Positions 43,904-45,320 of a DNA stretch of 45,320 nucleotides are shown piece by piece (the stretch's first letter is position 1; each line of letters opens with the position of its first letter). The DNA is taken from the IMG/VR virus record IMGVR_UViG_3300009180_002798, positions 1 to 45,320 of that record; one strand, written 5' to 3'. The notes under the pieces were generated by a model. The model was given only the letters and a program-made list of their open reading frames with translations, searched no databases and was not told where the DNA came from. This DNA is from a virus. Both the position numbers and the translations under genes were made by a program.

Positions 43904-45320
43904 ATGGCAATTAATTTTCCTGATAATCCTACTTCCGGTCAAACGTATACTTATAACGGTATATCGTGGTCGTGGAACGGTTCCGCATGGACAAAGGCAA
44001 TAGGAAATTACGTAAACTTTTTGAATGGTCTTACTGGTGGTGTTACCTTGGCACAAGGCTCAAACATCACTCTGACACCAAGTGGTAAAACAATTACTAT
44101 TGCTGCTTCTGGCGGTATAGGAGCCACTGGTGCAACAGGAGCAACTGGTCCTCAAGGAGCAACAGGTGTTCAAGGTGTAACAGGTGTTCAAGGTGTAACA
44201 GGAGCAACAGGAGCAGGTGGTGCTTTAGGTTATTGGGGTAGTTTTTGGTCAACGCAAGACCAATCAGCAGCAAGCACAACAGGTGCTTATCCAATTACTT
44301 ACAACAATACAGACCCAAATTCTAATGGTGTAAGCATTGTTTCTAATTCACAAATTACATTTAGTTATCCGGGTGTATACAACATTCAGTTTTCTGCACA
44401 GGCAGATAGAGTTTCTGGATCTGGCACAGATACTATTGATATATGGTTCCGTAAAAATGGAACAGATATTTCAGACAGTAATACCATAATAACTGTTTCT
44501 GGTGGTGCATTAGCAGCCAAAACTGTTGCTGCTTGGAACTACATGCTTCAAGTTAATGCTAATGATTATGTTCAATTAATGTGGCGGTCATCTGATACTC
44601 GTTTAGAACTTATTGCAGATCCATCAGGCAGTAGTCCAACTAGACCGGCAATTCCATCAGTAATTCTTACAGCACAACAGGTCATGTATACGCAACTCGG
44701 GCCAACGGGTGCTACAGGACCGATGCCGTCAAATTATGTTTCTTCCGTGAACGGCGCAACAGGAGCTCTCAGCCTGTTGGCGTCTACCGGAGTAAGTATT
44801 GCGGCAGGTGGTAATGGAATTACATTCACTAATACTGGTGTACAAAGTTGGAACGGTTCAACTGGTGCTGTTACCTTTAACTCATACGTGTCCAGTTTTA
44901 ATGGTTTAACAGGAGCAGTTACAGGAGTAACAACCAGTGTAGCAAATACATTTACTGCTCAACAAAACTTTACTGCTGGTCTTAGTGCTGCGGGTGGCAT
45001 AACACTCAACGGATCGCTAACAGGAGTAACGGCTACCTTTACCCGTTTACTGTCAGCAAATGCCGGTATCTCTTCAGCAGGCGGAACATTCTCGTCTCTG
45101 ACCCGTTTCACCGCAGGAATTACTGCATCCACTCTGTATGTGTCAGGTGGTGCAACATTCGCAAATGCATTATTTGTAAATGGGGGAATATATCCACAAA
45201 TACTAGGTACTAGTCTTAATTTGAATGTTGATGCTAGTACAATAACCACTATTGGTGATGTAAGTAATCTCGGTAGCGAAACATATGTTCAAGTTGATGA
45301 CTCTACTGGAACAATCACAC
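43904..45320 (+). CDS. Collagen/C1q-like tail fibre protein (3' partial)
   Basis: Open to the window end, 472 codons visible. The start INFPDNPTSGQTYTYNGISWSWNGSAWTKA is a common fibre N-terminal motif. Beaded repeats of the type V-x-S-x-N-G-x-T-G-A-V (FLNGLTGGVTL, SSVNGATGALSL, SWNGSTGAVTF, SSFNGLTGAV) surround a short collagen-like run (GATGATGPQGATGVQG). At about 105-265 lies a jelly-roll domain (ITFSYPGVYNIQFSAQADR, DIWFRKNGTDIS, VQLMWRSSDTRLEL) with the layout of C1q/TNF-like domains. After GATGPM come low-complexity TAGITAS-like repeats. It is probably a trimeric receptor-binding fibre. It has no ribosome site and is preceded by the CATAAATA box. Confidence 0.88.
   Translation, partial: MAINFPDNPTSGQTYTYNGISWSWNGSAWTKAIGNYVNFLNGLTGGVTLAQGSNITLTPSGKTITIAASGGIGATGATGATGPQGATGVQGVTGVQGVTGATGAGGALGYWGSFWSTQDQSAASTTGAYPITYNNTDPNSNGVSIVSNSQITFSYPGVYNIQFSAQADRVSGSGTDTIDIWFRKNGTDISDSNTIITVSGGALAAKTVAAWNYMLQVNANDYVQLMWRSSDTRLELIADPSGSSPTRPAIPSVILTAQQVMYTQLGPTGATGPMPSNYVSSVNGATGALSLLASTGVSIAAGGNGITFTNTGVQSWNGSTGAVTFNSYVSSFNGLTGAVTGVTTSVANTFTAQQNFTAGLSAAGGITLNGSLTGVTATFTRLLSANAGISSAGGTFSSLTRFTAGITASTLYVSGGATFANALFVNGGIYPQILGTSLNLNVDASTITTIGDVSNLGSETYVQVDDSTGTIT
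44165..44200 (+). repeat. Perfect 18 bp tandem duplication in the fibre gene
   Basis: The 18 bp unit at 44165-44182 is repeated exactly at 44183-44200 and encodes G-V-Q-G-V-T twice within the collagen-like run. It is in frame and would let the triple-helix length vary by slippage. Confidence 0.9.

Overview
The window is an AT-rich stretch of a T4-like myovirus genome, most similar in gene order to the marine and freshwater 'exo-T-even' branch rather than to coliphage T4. The basis is the ordered run of T4 core genes: gp18 (C-terminal end), gp19, gp20, prohead-core proteins, gp21, gp22, gp23, a tail-tube-like protein, UvsY, UvsW, gp55, gp47, gp46, gp45, gp44, gp62 and RegA. All genes lie on the + strand, mostly with overlapping stop/start codons or gaps of a few bases. 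The host cannot be named from this window: no photosynthesis or other host-diagnostic gene is present. No tRNA, CRISPR array, IS element or integrase was seen, and no stretch over 300 bases lacks a gene.

Layout. (1) 1-6967: virion assembly (sheath, tube, portal, core/scaffold, protease, major capsid protein). T4-type late promoters (TATAAATA) precede gp22 and gp23, and a strong hairpin terminator follows gp23. (2) 7043-18395: one tail-tube-like virion protein, then recombination, replication and transcription genes (uvsY, uvsW, gp55 late sigma, gp47/46 nuclease, a T4-type RNase H/FEN, gp45 clamp, gp44/62 loader, regA) with several small unknown genes. (3) 18398-32335: a dense sugar cluster of about ten glycosyltransferases (GT2-like, GT10-like, GT25-like, one TPR fusion) with a nucleotidyltransferase, a cupin, an NDP-sugar 4,6-dehydratase, a C-methyltransferase, an FkbM-type methyltransferase, a HAD phosphatase and a very short GDPD-like protein. 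It is more AT-rich than its flanks, and a late promoter sits in its middle (27405). (4) 32350-45320: host-contact proteins. They include a 2036-residue multidomain protein with FN3-like repeats, an IPT/TIG domain and a lyase-like region. A pectate-lyase-fold spike follows, then a collagen-like fibre carrying an RCC1-type seven-repeat beta-propeller, and a second collagen/C1q-like fibre open at the window end.

How they work together. gp45/gp44/gp62, UvsY/UvsW, gp46/47 and RNase H serve recombination-dependent replication. gp55 with the gp45 clamp would direct late transcription from the TATAAATA boxes. gp20/21/22/23 and the core proteins build the head. The sugar cluster probably makes and attaches unusual sugars, either to virion proteins or to a host surface glycan. 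The adhesins and depolymerase-like proteins recognise or degrade host surface polysaccharide.

The most unusual signals are five genes whose promoter places the predicted transcription start on, or within 2 nt of, the start codon (two sigma70-like, three late boxes), implying leaderless mRNAs. Others are the RCC1 propeller on a phage collagen fibre, the giant lyase-like adhesin, and a candidate protease-processed internal head protein between gp21 and gp22. Function calls rest on recognised motifs and gene order; no database search was run.
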